From Candidatus Cloacimonadota bacterium (lineage in GTDB: Bacteria; Cloacimonadota; Cloacimonadia; Cloacimonadales; JAMOQM01), in contig JAMOQM010000112.1 in NCBI GenBank assembly GCA_027064005.1, positions 1 through 34,608 of the forward strand: 34,608 bases of DNA. The letters run 5' to 3'. Below, piece after piece: positions 16,875-26,703 of this stretch. Under the pieces are notes generated by a model, which was not told where the DNA came from, searched no databases, and saw nothing but the letters and a program-made list of their open reading frames with translations. Each line of letters opens with the position of its first letter. Position 1 is the first letter of the stretch. A program made the translations under genes and the position numbers.

Positions 16875-17621
16875 ATGAGTTTAAATATAGATCCAACAAA
16901 AATCAAACCTTACGGTGATACATTAGATGACGGAAGAATGCAATTTTCTTTCGCTCTCCCTGCTCCTGCCAATGAACAAGGTAAAGAAGCTGCCAAACAA
17001 CTTCTTCAGCAAATGGGTTTAACCGAAATTGAAATATCTTATTATAGCGATTTAGGGGAAGGATTTACTCACTTTGTTGCTTATGCAAATACAAATATAA
17101 GCGTTGATCTCACAAAAATAAAAGTCAAAGTTGTCGATACTCCCATTATGGAAATGGAAGAAAATGACAAATACTTAGACGAAAATTACGGCAAAAAAAT
17201 CACAATTGTAGGTGCTTGTATTGAATCAGACGCCCACACGGTTGGAATTGATGCAATTATGAATATGAAAGGTTATAACCACCGATTCGGTTTGGAAAGA
17301 TACCGTAATTTTATTACTTATAATCTTGGTGCTCAAGTTTCATCTGAGGAATTATTAAAAAAAGCTGTCGAAGTAAATGCCGATGTTATTTTAGTTTCTC
17401 AAGTTGTAACTCAGAAAAATATTCATATAAAAAATTTAACAAAATTAATCAATCTTGCAGAATCTGAAGGTCTTCGTGATAAATTTTTATTTATCTGCGG
17501 TGGTCCGAGAATTAGTCATGAATTAGCAATTGAACTCGGTTATGATGCCGGTTTCGGCTCAGGTTCATATTCAACTGATGTTGCGTCATTCATATCTTTT
17601 CACTTTGCAGAAAAAAAATAA
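16875..17621 (+). CDS. kamE: Lysine 5,6-aminomutase beta subunit (cobalamin-binding)
   Basis: Small subunit of lysine 5,6-aminomutase, 248 residues. Residues about 105-245 form a Rossmann-like B12-binding domain with the base-off motif DxHxxG at Asp119-His121-Gly124; His121 would coordinate cobalt. Downstream, SQVVTQ and CGGPRISHELAIELGYDAGFG complete the cobalamin pocket. Lys132 in MNMKGYNHRFGLERY corresponds by pattern to the lysine that forms the PLP Schiff base in the Clostridium (Acetoanaerobium) sticklandii enzyme. The N-terminal 100 residues are the dimerisation region. A GGAGG site precedes the ATG and a hairpin terminator follows the stop. The usual partners kamA, kdd, kce, kal and kat are not in this window. 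Confidence 0.93.
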   Translation: MSLNIDPTKIKPYGDTLDDGRMQFSFALPAPANEQGKEAAKQLLQQMGLTEIEISYYSDLGEGFTHFVAYANTNISVDLTKIKVKVVDTPIMEMEENDKYLDENYGKKITIVGACIESDAHTVGIDAIMNMKGYNHRFGLERYRNFITYNLGAQVSSEELLKKAVEVNADVILVSQVVTQKNIHIKNLTKLINLAESEGLRDKFLFICGGPRISHELAIELGYDAGFGSGSYSTDVASFISFHFAEKK

Positions 17622-17632
17622 TGAAAAAAATC

Positions 17633-17668
17633 AAACATCCTGTCAAACAGATGGGATGTTTTTTATTT
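17633..17668 (+). terminator. Intrinsic terminator after kamE
   Basis: AAACATCC (17633-17640) pairs with GGATGTTT (17654-17661) across a 13-nt loop, and is followed by TTTTATTTTA. It lies 11 nt after the kamE stop and just before trmFO. Confidence 0.75.
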
Positions 17669-17678
17669 TAGGAAAATA

Positions 17679-18983
17679 ATGAAAAAAATTAATATCATTG
17701 GTGGCGGTCTTGCCGGAACAGAAGCAGCTTTGCAATTTTCTAAAAACAATTGGAAAGTTAATCTTTATGAAATGCGTCCTAAAAAAATGACTGACGCTCA
17801 CAACACCGGTAATCTCGCTGAAATAGTTTGCAGCAACTCCTTCAAATCAAAATTAATGGGAACTTCTTCAGGCGTTTTAAAAGCTGAAATGAATTTATTA
17901 GGTTGTGAATTATTAAAAATTGCTGAAGAAACCGCTGTTCCCGCCGGAAATGCTTTGGCAGTGGATCGCGATAAATTTTCTCAAAAAGTAACGGATATAA
18001 TTTCTAAAGATAATAACATTACCGTTATTAATGAAGAAATTAATGAAATTGGTAATGATTTGACTATTTTGGCATCCGGACCTTTAACTTCTCCGGCTTT
18101 AACGGAATATATTTCTAAACTTTTAGGAAAAGAACAATTGTATTTTTTTGATGCTATTGCACCGATTGTCGCAGCCGATTCTCTAAATTATGATATAGTT
18201 TTTAGAAAATCTCGCTATGATAAAGGTGAAGCGGATTATTTGAATTGTCCTTTTTCCAAAGAAGAATATTATCGGTTTGTCGAGGCTCTGAATTCCGGAG
18301 AAAAACACGAAGCAAAAGAATTTGAGACTAAGTTATTTAAAGAAATTAGCTTTAATTTTTATGAAAATTGTACACCGATTGAAGAACTTGCAAGACGCGG
18401 AAAAGATACTTTGAGATACGGAGTTATGAGACCGGTCGGATTAATAGATCCTAGAATTGGTAAACGTGCTTTTGCCGTTTTACAATTACGAACAGAAAAC
18501 AAAGAAAAATCATACTATAACCTTGTCGGTTGCCAAACTATGTTAAAATATGGTGAACAAAAGGAAATTTTCAGACTTATTCCCGGAATGGAAAATGCCG
18601 AATTTTACAGATATGGTTCTATTCACAGAAATACTTATTTGAACTCACCGGAAATAATTAATCCAAATATGTCGTTCAAAAATAAAGATAATTTATTTGT
18701 GGCAGGACAAATTGCCGGTGTTGAAGGTTATACGGAATCTATTTTTAGCGGATTATTGACAGCAAAAATTATTATTGATGATTTACCAATGCTTCCTGAA
18801 ACGACAATTTCCGGGCAATTATGGCGACATCTGATTAGTCCTTCTAAAAATTTCCAACCCATGAATTCCAATTTTGGACTGCTTCCGGAAATTAAAATGG
18901 AAAAGAAAAACAAACGTTTAAAAAAAGAATTATTAGGAAAGAGAGCTGTCGAATCCTTATCTGAATTCTTAAAAAATTTATAA
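17679..18983 (+). CDS. trmFO: Methylene-tetrahydrofolate--tRNA-(uracil-5-)-methyltransferase
   Basis: A flavoprotein that methylates U54 of the tRNA T-loop using methylene-tetrahydrofolate as carbon donor and FADH2 as reductant. It has 434 residues, the expected length. The FAD-binding GGGLAG (8-13) is followed by the family signatures YEMRPKKMTDAHNTGNLAEIVCSNSFKS-type residues (30-57, containing the conserved Cys), AVDRDKFS, YFFDAIAPIV, CPFSKEEYYRF, RPVGL, and GQIAGVEGYTES near the C-terminus. The ATG has a short AGGA site 8 nt upstream. The gene lies between the kamE terminator and the queD promoter, so it probably forms its own small unit, perhaps fed by read-through past that terminator. 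Confidence 0.95.
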   Translation: MKKINIIGGGLAGTEAALQFSKNNWKVNLYEMRPKKMTDAHNTGNLAEIVCSNSFKSKLMGTSSGVLKAEMNLLGCELLKIAEETAVPAGNALAVDRDKFSQKVTDIISKDNNITVINEEINEIGNDLTILASGPLTSPALTEYISKLLGKEQLYFFDAIAPIVAADSLNYDIVFRKSRYDKGEADYLNCPFSKEEYYRFVEALNSGEKHEAKEFETKLFKEISFNFYENCTPIEELARRGKDTLRYGVMRPVGLIDPRIGKRAFAVLQLRTENKEKSYYNLVGCQTMLKYGEQKEIFRLIPGMENAEFYRYGSIHRNTYLNSPEIINPNMSFKNKDNLFVAGQIAGVEGYTESIFSGLLTAKIIIDDLPMLPETTISGQLWRHLISPSKNFQPMNSNFGLLPEIKMEKKNKRLKKELLGKRAVESLSEFLKNL

Positions 18984-18986
18984 TAA

Positions 18987-19014
18987 TTGACATAAATGAA
19001 GACATACATATATA
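18987..19014 (+). promoter_or_regulatory. Predicted promoter of queD-engB-dxs-mnmE
   Basis: TTGACA (18987-18992), a 16-nt spacer and TATATA (19009-19014) begin 4 nt after the trmFO stop and 56 nt before the queD ATG. This is the best sigma-70-like promoter in the window. Confidence 0.6.
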
Positions 19015-19042
19015 GAAACAAAATTATCGGAGGTAATATAAA

Positions 19043-19411
19043 ATGTATAGATTAAATGTAAGAACAAATTTCTCAGCCGCACATCAGTTGAGAGGATATA
19101 ACGGTGCTTGCCAAAGATTGCACGGACACAATTGGCAAGTTAGAGTTTCCATAAAATGCAGTAAATTAAACGAACTTGGTATGGCGATAGATTTTACCAT
19201 TATCAAAAAATATTTAGATTCATTAATGAATGAAGTTGATCATCGTTTTCTAAATGACCTTGAACCATTCAAAAATATAAATCCTACTTCCGAAAATATC
19301 GCAAAATATTTTTATGAAAGACTCTCTGAAATGATTGAAGAAGAGGAATGTTCTGTTGATGAAATTGAAGTTTGGGAATCCGAAAAATCTTCGGTAATTT
19401 ATTCAAAATAA
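19043..19411 (+). CDS. queD: 6-carboxy-5,6,7,8-tetrahydropterin synthase
   Basis: A zinc enzyme of the PTPS/QueD fold that converts dihydroneopterin triphosphate to 6-carboxytetrahydropterin, the second step of queuosine (7-deazaguanine) synthesis. It is 122 residues, the standard size. Zinc ligands are His14 (SAAHQL), His27 and His29 (CQRLHGHNW), with catalytic Cys23. The Asp66-His67 pair (EVDHRFLND) and Glu112 complete the active site. The Cys-x3-His-Gly-His spacing favours QueD over eukaryotic-type PTPS. A strong GGAGG precedes the ATG. The rest of the queuosine pathway (QueE, QueC, QueF) is not nearby. engB starts 1 nt after the stop. Confidence 0.93.
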   Translation: MYRLNVRTNFSAAHQLRGYNGACQRLHGHNWQVRVSIKCSKLNELGMAIDFTIIKKYLDSLMNEVDHRFLNDLEPFKNINPTSENIAKYFYERLSEMIEEEECSVDEIEVWESEKSSVIYSK

Positions 19412-19412
19412 G

Positions 19413-20021
19413 ATGATTAGAATAGTAGATTCGGTTTTCATAAAAAGTGCCGTAAAAATTCAAGATTACCCTTCTTCAGAATTTGTCGATATCGCTTTTG
19501 CCGGCAAATCAAACGTGGGAAAATCTTCAATGATAAATACAATTCTTAAAAGGAAAAAAATAGCCAAAGTCAGTTCTACTCCGGGAAAAACAAAGCTCGT
19601 GAATTTTTTTAAAATAACCTGTAAAACAGAATCAAACGATAACGCATATTTTAATTTGGTTGATTTACCCGGGTATGGATTTGCTAAAGTTAGTAAAAAA
19701 GAGAAAAATTCTTGGAAAAAAATGATAGACGACTATTTCACATCCAGAGTCCAGCTTCGCGGAATTGTTATCCTAATCGATATCAGACATAAAGCTGATG
19801 AAAAAGATAAAGTTATGATTAATATGGCTAAAGAAAGAAAAATCCCTTACCTTGTTGCTGCCACTAAAGCTGATAAAATTCCAAAATCTAAAATTAAAGC
19901 TACAATTAAACAAAGATCAGTTGAACATCAAATTAATGAATCGGAAATAATAGCTTTTTCTTCCCTAAAAAATATTGGATATAATGATTTGTTAATTTGG
20001 ATGGAAAGCAGAACACTGTAA
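19413..20021 (+). CDS. engB: Ribosome-biogenesis GTP-binding protein EngB/YsxC/YihA
   Basis: A small essential GTPase that helps assemble the large ribosomal subunit, 202 residues, cytoplasmic. All G motifs are present: G1 GKSNVGKSS (31-39), G2 Thr in SSTPGKTK (about 51-58), G3 DLPGYGFAKV, G4 TKADK, and a terminal AFSS-like G5. The phenylalanine in FFKI and the KKEKNSWKKMIDDYF segment after G3 are family hallmarks. It begins 1 nt after the queD stop and is followed 14 nt later by dxs, consistent with one transcript. Confidence 0.95.
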   Translation: MIRIVDSVFIKSAVKIQDYPSSEFVDIAFAGKSNVGKSSMINTILKRKKIAKVSSTPGKTKLVNFFKITCKTESNDNAYFNLVDLPGYGFAKVSKKEKNSWKKMIDDYFTSRVQLRGIVILIDIRHKADEKDKVMINMAKERKIPYLVAATKADKIPKSKIKATIKQRSVEHQINESEIIAFSSLKNIGYNDLLIWMESRTL

Positions 20022-20035
20022 ATTTGGAGTAACTT

Positions 20036-21910
20036 ATGTTAGAAAAAATAAAAAGCCCAAATGACGTACAAAAATTAACTTATAGTGAACTTGCAATTCT
20101 TGCCGCTGAAATTAGAAAACGAATTGTAGATGTAACATCCGAGATTGGTGGACATATCGCTCCAAGCCTTGGTGCTACAGATATTAGCATCGCTTTACTA
20201 AAAGTTTTCTCGCCTTTAAAAGACAGAATTGTTTGGGATGTCGGGCATCAATCCTATGCCTACAAAATCCTCACCGAAAGAAATGATAGATTTGATACTA
20301 TCAGACAATTCGGTGGTTTAGGAGGATTTAACGATCCGGAAGAAAGCAAATATGACGCTTTCAGAGTTGGACATTGCAGTACATCGGTTTCAGCAGCTTT
20401 AGGTATTGCAATGGCAAAAGAAAAACAAAATCTCCCGGGAAAAACAATTGCAATTATCGGAGATGGAGCTTTGACAGGCGGAATGGCTTTTGAAGGCTTA
20501 AACTATGCCGGACACGTCCAACAAAAAGATATGATTGTAATTCTCAACGATAATAAAATGTCGATCTCAAAAAATATTGGCGGACTGCAAAGATATTTAA
20601 CCAATATGTTAGTTAGCAAATCCTACAATTCCTTAAAAAAACAAGTTTGGGATATTTCAGAAAAGTTACCCGATAGATTACGAAATAAATTTGTTTTTGG
20701 AGCTCAAAAAGTTGAAGAAAGTCTAATAAACATTTTAGTCCCGAATATTATTTTTGAAGATTTAGGATTCAAATATGTCGGTCCGGTTGATGGTCATGAT
20801 ATTCCCAGACTTGTTAGAGTATTTAACAAAGTTAAGAATTTTATGCACGGTCCCATTTTTATTCACGTAGTTACCCAAAAAGGAAAGGGTTTCAAATTTG
20901 CCGAACAGAATGCTACTAAATTTCACGGTCTCGGACCTTTTTCAGAATCTACCGGTGAAAATATTGCCAAGAAATCCGAATCGTTCTCATCTTTTTTTGG
21001 AAACAAATTATCCGAATTGGCTGATAAAAATCCTAAAATTGTTGCCATCACAGCAGCAATGACCGACGGTACAGGTCTCAAATCTTTTGCTAAAAATCAT
21101 CCTGATAAAATTTATGATGTCGGTATTGCCGAACAACACGCTGTTACTTTTGCCGGAGGATTGGCAATTCAAGGTCTAAAACCATTTGTTGCAATATACT
21201 CAACCTTCTTGCAACGAGCTTACGATCAAATAATTCATGATGTGGCATTACAAAATTTACCGGTTGTCTTTTGTATAGACAGAGCCGGATTAGTTGGCGA
21301 AGACGGTCCGACCCACCATGGTTCGTTTGATATTTCATTTTTAACCCCTGTCCCGAATTTAGTAATTATGGCTCCTTCTTCCGCTGAAGATTTCGGATTA
21401 ATGTTAGATTTCTGCGAACAATATAATGATGGTCCAACCGCAATACGCTATCCGCGAGGAAAGATTAATTATTGCAAAAAAACTTTACCAAAAGTTGAAC
21501 TTGGTAAATCCCAAACAATTCATGGGGGAGATAAAATCGCCTTAATTGGATTGGGAACCGGCGTAAGAATGGCTGAAAATGTGGAAAAAATATTAAAAGA
21601 AAAATATCCTGAAGCTAATTTTTATTTAATCAACGCCAGATTTTCAAAACCTTTGGATTTAGAAATGCTCAATAATCTGAAATCTAAAGTAAAATACATT
21701 TTTACTTTTGAAGAAAATTCTGAAATAGGCGGTTTCGGTTCAATGGTTAAAGATTATTTTTCAGAATCAGACATCAAAGTAAAATCTTTCGGATTACCCG
21801 ATAAGTTTGTAACTCACGGTAAAGTTAATAAGTTATATGAATCTATCGGGTTTACACCGGAAAATTTTGCGGAAGAAATTTCAGAAAAAATCAAAGGCTA
21901 TTATGAATAG
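20036..21910 (+). CDS. dxs: 1-deoxy-D-xylulose-5-phosphate synthase
   Basis: First enzyme of the MEP (non-mevalonate) isoprenoid route. It condenses pyruvate and glyceraldehyde-3-phosphate to DXP with thiamine diphosphate. It has 624 residues, the usual length. Domain I has GGHIAPSLGATD, VGHQSYAYKILT and the ThDP/Mg motif GDGALTGGMAFEGLN (Asp143). Domain II carries the catalytic Glu366 in VGIAEQHAVTFAGG and RAYDQIIHDVALQNLPV, then RAGLVGEDGPTHHG. Domain III ends with EENSEIGGFGS. The ATG has a TTGGAG site 6 nt upstream. Its last 8 nt contain the mnmE start, suggesting coupled translation. Confidence 0.96.
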   Translation: MLEKIKSPNDVQKLTYSELAILAAEIRKRIVDVTSEIGGHIAPSLGATDISIALLKVFSPLKDRIVWDVGHQSYAYKILTERNDRFDTIRQFGGLGGFNDPEESKYDAFRVGHCSTSVSAALGIAMAKEKQNLPGKTIAIIGDGALTGGMAFEGLNYAGHVQQKDMIVILNDNKMSISKNIGGLQRYLTNMLVSKSYNSLKKQVWDISEKLPDRLRNKFVFGAQKVEESLINILVPNIIFEDLGFKYVGPVDGHDIPRLVRVFNKVKNFMHGPIFIHVVTQKGKGFKFAEQNATKFHGLGPFSESTGENIAKKSESFSSFFGNKLSELADKNPKIVAITAAMTDGTGLKSFAKNHPDKIYDVGIAEQHAVTFAGGLAIQGLKPFVAIYSTFLQRAYDQIIHDVALQNLPVVFCIDRAGLVGEDGPTHHGSFDISFLTPVPNLVIMAPSSAEDFGLMLDFCEQYNDGPTAIRYPRGKINYCKKTLPKVELGKSQTIHGGDKIALIGLGTGVRMAENVEKILKEKYPEANFYLINARFSKPLDLEMLNNLKSKVKYIFTFEENSEIGGFGSMVKDYFSESDIKVKSFGLPDKFVTHGKVNKLYESIGFTPENFAEEISEKIKGYYE

Positions 21911-23258
21911 TTTTTTAAAAACTGATACAATTGTCGCAATTTCAACTCCACAAGGTACGGGTGGAATTCATATTCTGAGAATTAGCGGAAAAGATTCTAT
22001 CAAAACAGTTAATGAATATTTTGAGGGAAAAAATCTTCTTACTTTGAAATCACATAGCCTGACTTTTGGGAAATTCCATAATAAAGGAGTAATAATTGAT
22101 GAAGTTTTGATTTCGGTATTCAAAGCTCCTAAAACCTTTACAGGCGAAGATGTTGTAGAAATTTCTTGTCATGGAAATTATTTTATAGCTACCCAAATTT
22201 TAGAAACATTACTCCAAGATTTAAGATTGGCGGAACCGGGAGAATTTACAAAACGTGCTTTTATAAATAACCGCATAGATTTGACAAAAGCTGAAGCTAT
22301 CGGTGATCTTTTGGAAGCACAAACAAAATCTGCTCATCAATTGGCAATCAATCAATTAGAAGGAAAATTATACGACAAAATTAACTCTCTAATAAAATTT
22401 ATAACTGAATTAAGAATGCTTCTTGAATTGGAAATTGATTTCGTTGAACAAGGATTGGGTGCACTCAATCATGACCTGTTTTTAACAAAACTTCAAAATC
22501 TAAAATCCAAAATTATTACTTTGATAAATTCAGGCAATGAAGGATTGATTATTAAAGACGGTTTGAAAATAGCCTTAGTCGGTGCTCCAAATGTTGGTAA
22601 ATCAAGCATATTTAATAAATTTCTCAAAAGTGAAAGAGCAATTGTAACGCCTATCCCCGGAACGACGCGAGATTATTTGGAAGAATCAATCGCAATGAAT
22701 GGGTTTTTACTTAAAATCTTTGATACGGCCGGAATTCGGAAAACTGATGATCAAATAGAAATTTTAGGAATCGAACGATCCCTTCAAATCATAAAGAAAT
22801 CTCATCTTGTTTTCTTTATTTCCGATTTTGATGATGAAGCAAATTACGAAAAATTGAGCAAAATTATTCCTAAAGAAAAAATCTGGAAAATTGCTAATAA
22901 ATCCGATAAGATGGACTTTGAAATGCGTCAAAATCTGAAAGATAAAAACTTCATTTTAACAAATACCGTTGATGAAGACGGAATGGATGATTTAAAAAAA
23001 GAAGTTCTCAATTACATCAAAAATGACAATTATGATCTCGAATCAGGCATTTTGACCAATCTCCGTCAAATTGAAGCAGTAAGGAAATCTTTGGAATCGT
23101 TAAACAAAGCAATTGACTCTTTTAAAAATAACTTAGGTTATGAATTTACCGCTTTTGATTTAAAAGAGGCAAGTGAATATTTGGAAGAAATTGTTGGAAA
23201 AATTACAAACGAAGATATTTTAACAAACATTTTTTCAAACTTCTGTGTTGGAAAATAA
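21903..23258 (+). CDS. mnmE: tRNA modification GTPase MnmE (TrmE)
   Basis: A GTPase that, with MnmG, adds a (carboxymethyl)aminomethyl group at C5 of the wobble uridine (U34), using methylene-tetrahydrofolate. From the chosen ATG it has 451 residues. The N-terminal folate-binding domain (1-120) shows [22 protein letters not shown] and [14 protein letters not shown] helical domain follows, with an inserted G domain: G1 GAPNVGKSS (227-235), G2 [10 protein letters not shown]3 DTAG (274-277), G4 NKSD. The catalytic Cys448 lies in the C-terminal CVGK, a variant of the usual CIGK. I rejected an in-frame ATG at 21837, which would place 22 residues of dxs-overlapping, non-conserved sequence in front of the family's standard N-terminus. 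Confidence 0.95.
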   Translation: MNSFLKTDTIVAISTPQGTGGIHILRISGKDSIKTVNEYFEGKNLLTLKSHSLTFGKFHNKGVIIDEVLISVFKAPKTFTGEDVVEISCHGNYFIATQILETLLQDLRLAEPGEFTKRAFINNRIDLTKAEAIGDLLEAQTKSAHQLAINQLEGKLYDKINSLIKFITELRMLLELEIDFVEQGLGALNHDLFLTKLQNLKSKIITLINSGNEGLIIKDGLKIALVGAPNVGKSSIFNKFLKSERAIVTPIPGTTRDYLEESIAMNGFLLKIFDTAGIRKTDDQIEILGIERSLQIIKKSHLVFFISDFDDEANYEKLSKIIPKEKIWKIANKSDKMDFEMRQNLKDKNFILTNTVDEDGMDDLKKEVLNYIKNDNYDLESGILTNLRQIEAVRKSLESLNKAIDSFKNNLGYEFTAFDLKEASEYLEEIVGKITNEDILTNIFSNFCVGK

Positions 23259-23295
23259 ATATCTTTCAAAATTTATAAAAATATAAGGAGGAATT

Positions 23296-24651
23296 ATGAT
23301 TAATCCACTAATTTTCAGACAGTATGATGTGAGAGGAATCGTCGATAAAGATCTGACAAATGAGTCAGTTTATCTTTTAGGAAAAGGATTCGGAACTTAT
23401 CTTAGAAATAAAGGATTAAAATCTGTTTCAATTGGAGGTGATGCCAGATTAAGCTCACCTAGGTTTAAAGATCAATTTACAAAAGGTCTTTTAGAAACAG
23501 GTTGTGATGTTAAAGATGTAGGAATTTTAGCAACTCCGGTTCTATATTTTTCCATTCAAGATTTAGGAACTGATGCCGGCGTTATGATTACCGGAAGTCA
23601 CAATCCCCCGGAATATAATGGATTCAAATTAAACTTGGGATTAATGAGTATTTACGGCGAAGAAATTCAAAAAGTTTACCAAATAATTAAATCTAATAAA
23701 TTTTCAGAAGGTAAAGGTGAATTAAAAATAATCCCGGGAATGATCGATAAATATATGGATTATGTAGTTAGTGTTGTCAAAATTGACCGTCCGGTAAAAG
23801 TAATTGTTGATGCCGGAAACGGTGCCGGCGGACCAATATTACCACCAATTTTAAGAAGATTGGGCTGTGAAGTTACCGAAATGTATTGCGAAATGGATGG
23901 AAATTTCCCAAATCATCATCCGGATCCAACTGTTGCCGAATATATTAAAGACTTAATTAAAGCTGTTAAAGAAAGTGATAACGAACTCGGAATCGGTCTC
24001 GATGGTGATGCTGACAGAATTGGCGTGATTGATGAAAATGGAAATCCATTATTCGGAGATCAAATTTTGGATATTTATGCTCGTGATTTTTTAACAGACA
24101 ATCCCGGTGAAAAAGTAGTAGCTGATGTGAAATGTTCAAAAAATTTGTTTGATGATATAAAAAAATTCGGAGGAACTCCGATTATGCACAATACCGGTCA
24201 CGCAATGATTAAACAAAAAATGCATGAGGATAATATCAAAATGGGTGGAGAAATGAGCGGGCATATTTTCTTTGCCGACAGATTTTTCGGATTTGATGAT
24301 GCCATTTATGCTTCCTGTAGATTTATAGAAATCGTGGCAAAAAGTAAAAAGAAAGTTAGTGAATTTCTATCAGATCAACCGAAAATGTTTAACACTCCTG
24401 AAATCAGAGTTGATTGTCCTGACGACGTAAAATTTGAGCTTGTGGAAAAAGTTAAGGACGAATTTATTGCCGAAAACTATGATGTGAACGGAATAGATGG
24501 AGTTCGCGTAACTTTTGAAGATGGCTGGGGATTGGTAAGAGCATCCAACACTCAACCGGTTTTAGTTATGAGATTTGAAGCATTATCTGAAAACAGATTA
24601 AAAGAAATTAAAGATTTGTTTGAAGCAAAAATAGCAAAACACAATAAATAG
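23296..24651 (+). CDS. Phosphomannomutase/phosphoglucomutase (alpha-D-phosphohexomutase family)
   Basis: A four-domain phosphohexomutase of 451 residues that interconverts hexose 1- and 6-phosphates for sugar-nucleotide and polysaccharide synthesis. The phosphoserine is Ser101 in TGSHNPPEYNGFK. The Mg-binding loop is DGDADR at 236-241, the sugar-binding loop is GGEMSGHIFF, and domain 4 has the phosphate-binding RASNTQPVLVMRFEA. The N-terminal FRQYDVRGI is typical of the AlgC/ManB-like PMM/PGM branch; substrate preference between mannose and glucose cannot be read from sequence. A GGAGGA site precedes the ATG. It lies 37 nt after mnmE with no terminator between, so it may be the last gene of the queD operon. 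A strong hairpin terminator follows. Confidence 0.93.
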   Translation: MINPLIFRQYDVRGIVDKDLTNESVYLLGKGFGTYLRNKGLKSVSIGGDARLSSPRFKDQFTKGLLETGCDVKDVGILATPVLYFSIQDLGTDAGVMITGSHNPPEYNGFKLNLGLMSIYGEEIQKVYQIIKSNKFSEGKGELKIIPGMIDKYMDYVVSVVKIDRPVKVIVDAGNGAGGPILPPILRRLGCEVTEMYCEMDGNFPNHHPDPTVAEYIKDLIKAVKESDNELGIGLDGDADRIGVIDENGNPLFGDQILDIYARDFLTDNPGEKVVADVKCSKNLFDDIKKFGGTPIMHNTGHAMIKQKMHEDNIKMGGEMSGHIFFADRFFGFDDAIYASCRFIEIVAKSKKKVSEFLSDQPKMFNTPEIRVDCPDDVKFELVEKVKDEFIAENYDVNGIDGVRVTFEDGWGLVRASNTQPVLVMRFEALSENRLKEIKDLFEAKIAKHNK

Positions 24652-24668
24652 AATATATATTTTTAAGC

Positions 24669-24704
24669 AAAAAAAGAGAACTTTAAAGTTCTCTTTTTTA
24701 TTTA
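24669..24704. terminator. Bidirectional intrinsic terminator
   Basis: GAGAAC (24676-24681) pairs with GTTCTC (24688-24693) around a TTTAAA loop. The stem is flanked by six or more A on the left and six T on the right, so it works in either direction. It separates the phosphohexomutase gene from the convergent chemoreceptor gene. Confidence 0.9.
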
Positions 24705-24728
24705 TTCGGGTTATAAAACCAAGTTAAT

Positions 24729-26636
24729 TTACAATTTGAATTTTGAAACAACACCATTCAGTTTTTCTGTCAAATTAGCAACTGTTTCAGCAGTTGAGTG
24801 TGTATTATCCGAAACATTTGTTACCTCAGATGTTGATTCGGCAATATTTTCAACATTTGCTCTAACAGCCTCAAGTGTTTTTGCAATATTGTTGAATCTT
24901 TCCGTAATCTCATCCATCGATTTTTTACTATCATCGCTTTTTGCACTAACTTCTTGAGCCAATCCCGAAACATCGGCAGAATTTTTACTAATTTCCCCAA
25001 CTCCAATATTTGCTTCTTCAATATTTCTGGCAATTTGAGTAGTATTATTAGTCAATTCGTTACTTCTTTCATTAACATTTTGTGCTCCTTCGGAAGCAAT
25101 CATGACAGAGGATGAAATTTCGCTCATGGTAGCAGTTTGTTCTTCAACAGCGGAAGCAATTGTCATATTAATGTTATTTAATTCTTCAATTGTTTTCCCT
25201 ACCACAGAAATTGAATCTACTGCTTGTTGAGTAGCTTCTTGCATTTCATCAACTTGAGCGGAAATTTGTTCAGTTGCACTGGCAGTTTGTTTTGCCAATT
25301 CCTTAACTTCATTAGCAACAACGGCAAAACCTTTTCCAGCTTCTCCGGCACCGGCAGCTTCAATAGTAGCATTAAGAGCCAGCATATTTGTCTGGTCAGT
25401 AATATCACCGATTAGTTTAACAATTTTGCTTACGGAATCAGCTGTAACTTTTAATTTTTCCATTATTGCTTGAGTCTCATTAGATTTTACATTTGCATCT
25501 TCGGAGATACTGCTTGCTTCAGCTGTTTTTCGAGAAACTTCGGTAAGTGTAGCTGTCATTTCTTCAATTGCAGCAGCGGAAGTATTGATTCCACTATTAA
25601 CATTATCAATTTCACCGGAAATTTCAGTAACCATATTATTCATCGATTGAACAGCATCAGTTACTTCGTTAACATTTACGGAAGTTTGCTCTGCAGCAGC
25701 AGCAATCATATTCATATTAGCAGCCATCTGATCTGAATTTGTAGCAACTTCGTTACTTATATCAGTAGCTTTTTCAGCTTCAGAAACAGCAATTTCAATA
25801 TTTTTATGAACATCGGTAATAGCATCTTTTGTAATTTGTACTTTTTCATCTACATCATCAGTTTCTACATTAATCAAGTGCGAATTGGAAAGTAATTCTT
25901 CCGACATATCGTTTAATGATTTTGCGTAAGTAGCAGTATCCGAAATCAAACCATGCAGTTTTTCAATAAAAAGATTAAATCCTTCCGCAAGAGCTCCAAT
26001 TTCATCTTCAGCCCCAACTTCCAATCTAACGGTGAGATCCCCTTCACCTTGAGCTAAATCATTAATAGCCTCTTCTAATTTTTTAATTCTCTCAATAACC
26101 ATTTTTTTCATTAAGACAAAAATCAAAACAACTACAATTATAATAATTAAAATATTTGTTAAAACACTTCCGAGAATTGCCTTGGATAGTTTTTGCTTTA
26201 TAACTTTGTCAGAAATATAAACTTCAGCTTTAGCAACAACTTTAGTATCCTTATCATTTTTCTTAATTTCTAAAATGTGTTTTGTAATTCCTTTACCGGT
26301 AAAGTTAGACATATCGACAATTTTACCCGCATCATCTTTTCCCCGAGCTAAAAATGGGGTAGTATTGCCTGTCTCATAAACTACAACACCGGCAAGATTT
26401 GGATTTTTTAATTTTTTATTCACGTATTTTATTGCTGATTCTTTGTCATAATTCCAAATATCATTATACAATTTTAAAGGTAGGTCTTGTTCAATAAGCC
26501 CAATCTCTTCCCTTGAACCTTGTATTAACAATTTCTTTTGACTATTAATTTGAATTATTGTAAAAATCAATTCTATCGCAATAAATGATATTGCCACCAC
26601 CAAAATTATTTTCATCAGCAGAGATTTTTTTTTCAT
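24729..26636 (-). CDS. Methyl-accepting chemotaxis protein
   Basis: A transmembrane chemoreceptor of 635 residues. TM1 (about 9-29) and TM2 (about 154-176) bracket a periplasmic sensor of about 120 residues with [22 protein letters not shown] and a GVVVYE strand. That layout is seen in small Cache-like sensors that respond to unknown ligands. A HAMP domain (about 177-230; [13 protein letters not shown]) leads into a long coiled coil (230-635). Its hairpin tip, near residues 405-440, has the CheA/CheW-binding signature [15 protein letters not shown] followed by [15 protein letters not shown]. The two coiled-coil arms are about equal, as expected. There is no obvious C-terminal CheR-tethering pentapeptide. 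An AAAGGAG site precedes the ATG. No other chemotaxis, flagellar or pilus gene is in the window, so its output pathway is unknown. Confidence 0.95.
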   Translation of the reverse strand: MKKKSLLMKIILVVAISFIAIELIFTIIQINSQKKLLIQGSREEIGLIEQDLPLKLYNDIWNYDKESAIKYVNKKLKNPNLAGVVVYETGNTTPFLARGKDDAGKIVDMSNFTGKGITKHILEIKKNDKDTKVVAKAEVYISDKVIKQKLSKAILGSVLTNILIIIIVVVLIFVLMKKMVIERIKKLEEAINDLAQGEGDLTVRLEVGAEDEIGALAEGFNLFIEKLHGLISDTATYAKSLNDMSEELLSNSHLINVETDDVDEKVQITKDAITDVHKNIEIAVSEAEKATDISNEVATNSDQMAANMNMIAAAAEQTSVNVNEVTDAVQSMNNMVTEISGEIDNVNSGINTSAAAIEEMTATLTEVSRKTAEASSISEDANVKSNETQAIMEKLKVTADSVSKIVKLIGDITDQTNMLALNATIEAAGAGEAGKGFAVVANEVKELAKQTASATEQISAQVDEMQEATQQAVDSISVVGKTIEELNNINMTIASAVEEQTATMSEISSSVMIASEGAQNVNERSNELTNNTTQIARNIEEANIGVGEISKNSADVSGLAQEVSAKSDDSKKSMDEITERFNNIAKTLEAVRANVENIAESTSEVTNVSDNTHSTAETVANLTEKLNGVVSKFKL

Positions 26637-26703
26637 CTGAAACTCCTTTGCTTATTAATTACCATATTACTTTATTTTATCATTTATGATTAGACTTTAA
26701 GTC

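Noticed and set aside
21837-21902. In-frame upstream ATG extending mnmE by 22 residues
   Set aside because: It is deep in dxs and would precede the standard MnmE N-terminus; ATG 21903 gives the normal length and an 8-nt overlap.
24736-25736. Several 60-90 codon ORFs opposite the chemoreceptor and other genes
   Set aside because: They are low-complexity shadows of the coding strand's repetitive coiled-coil codons, with no ribosome sites or known domains.
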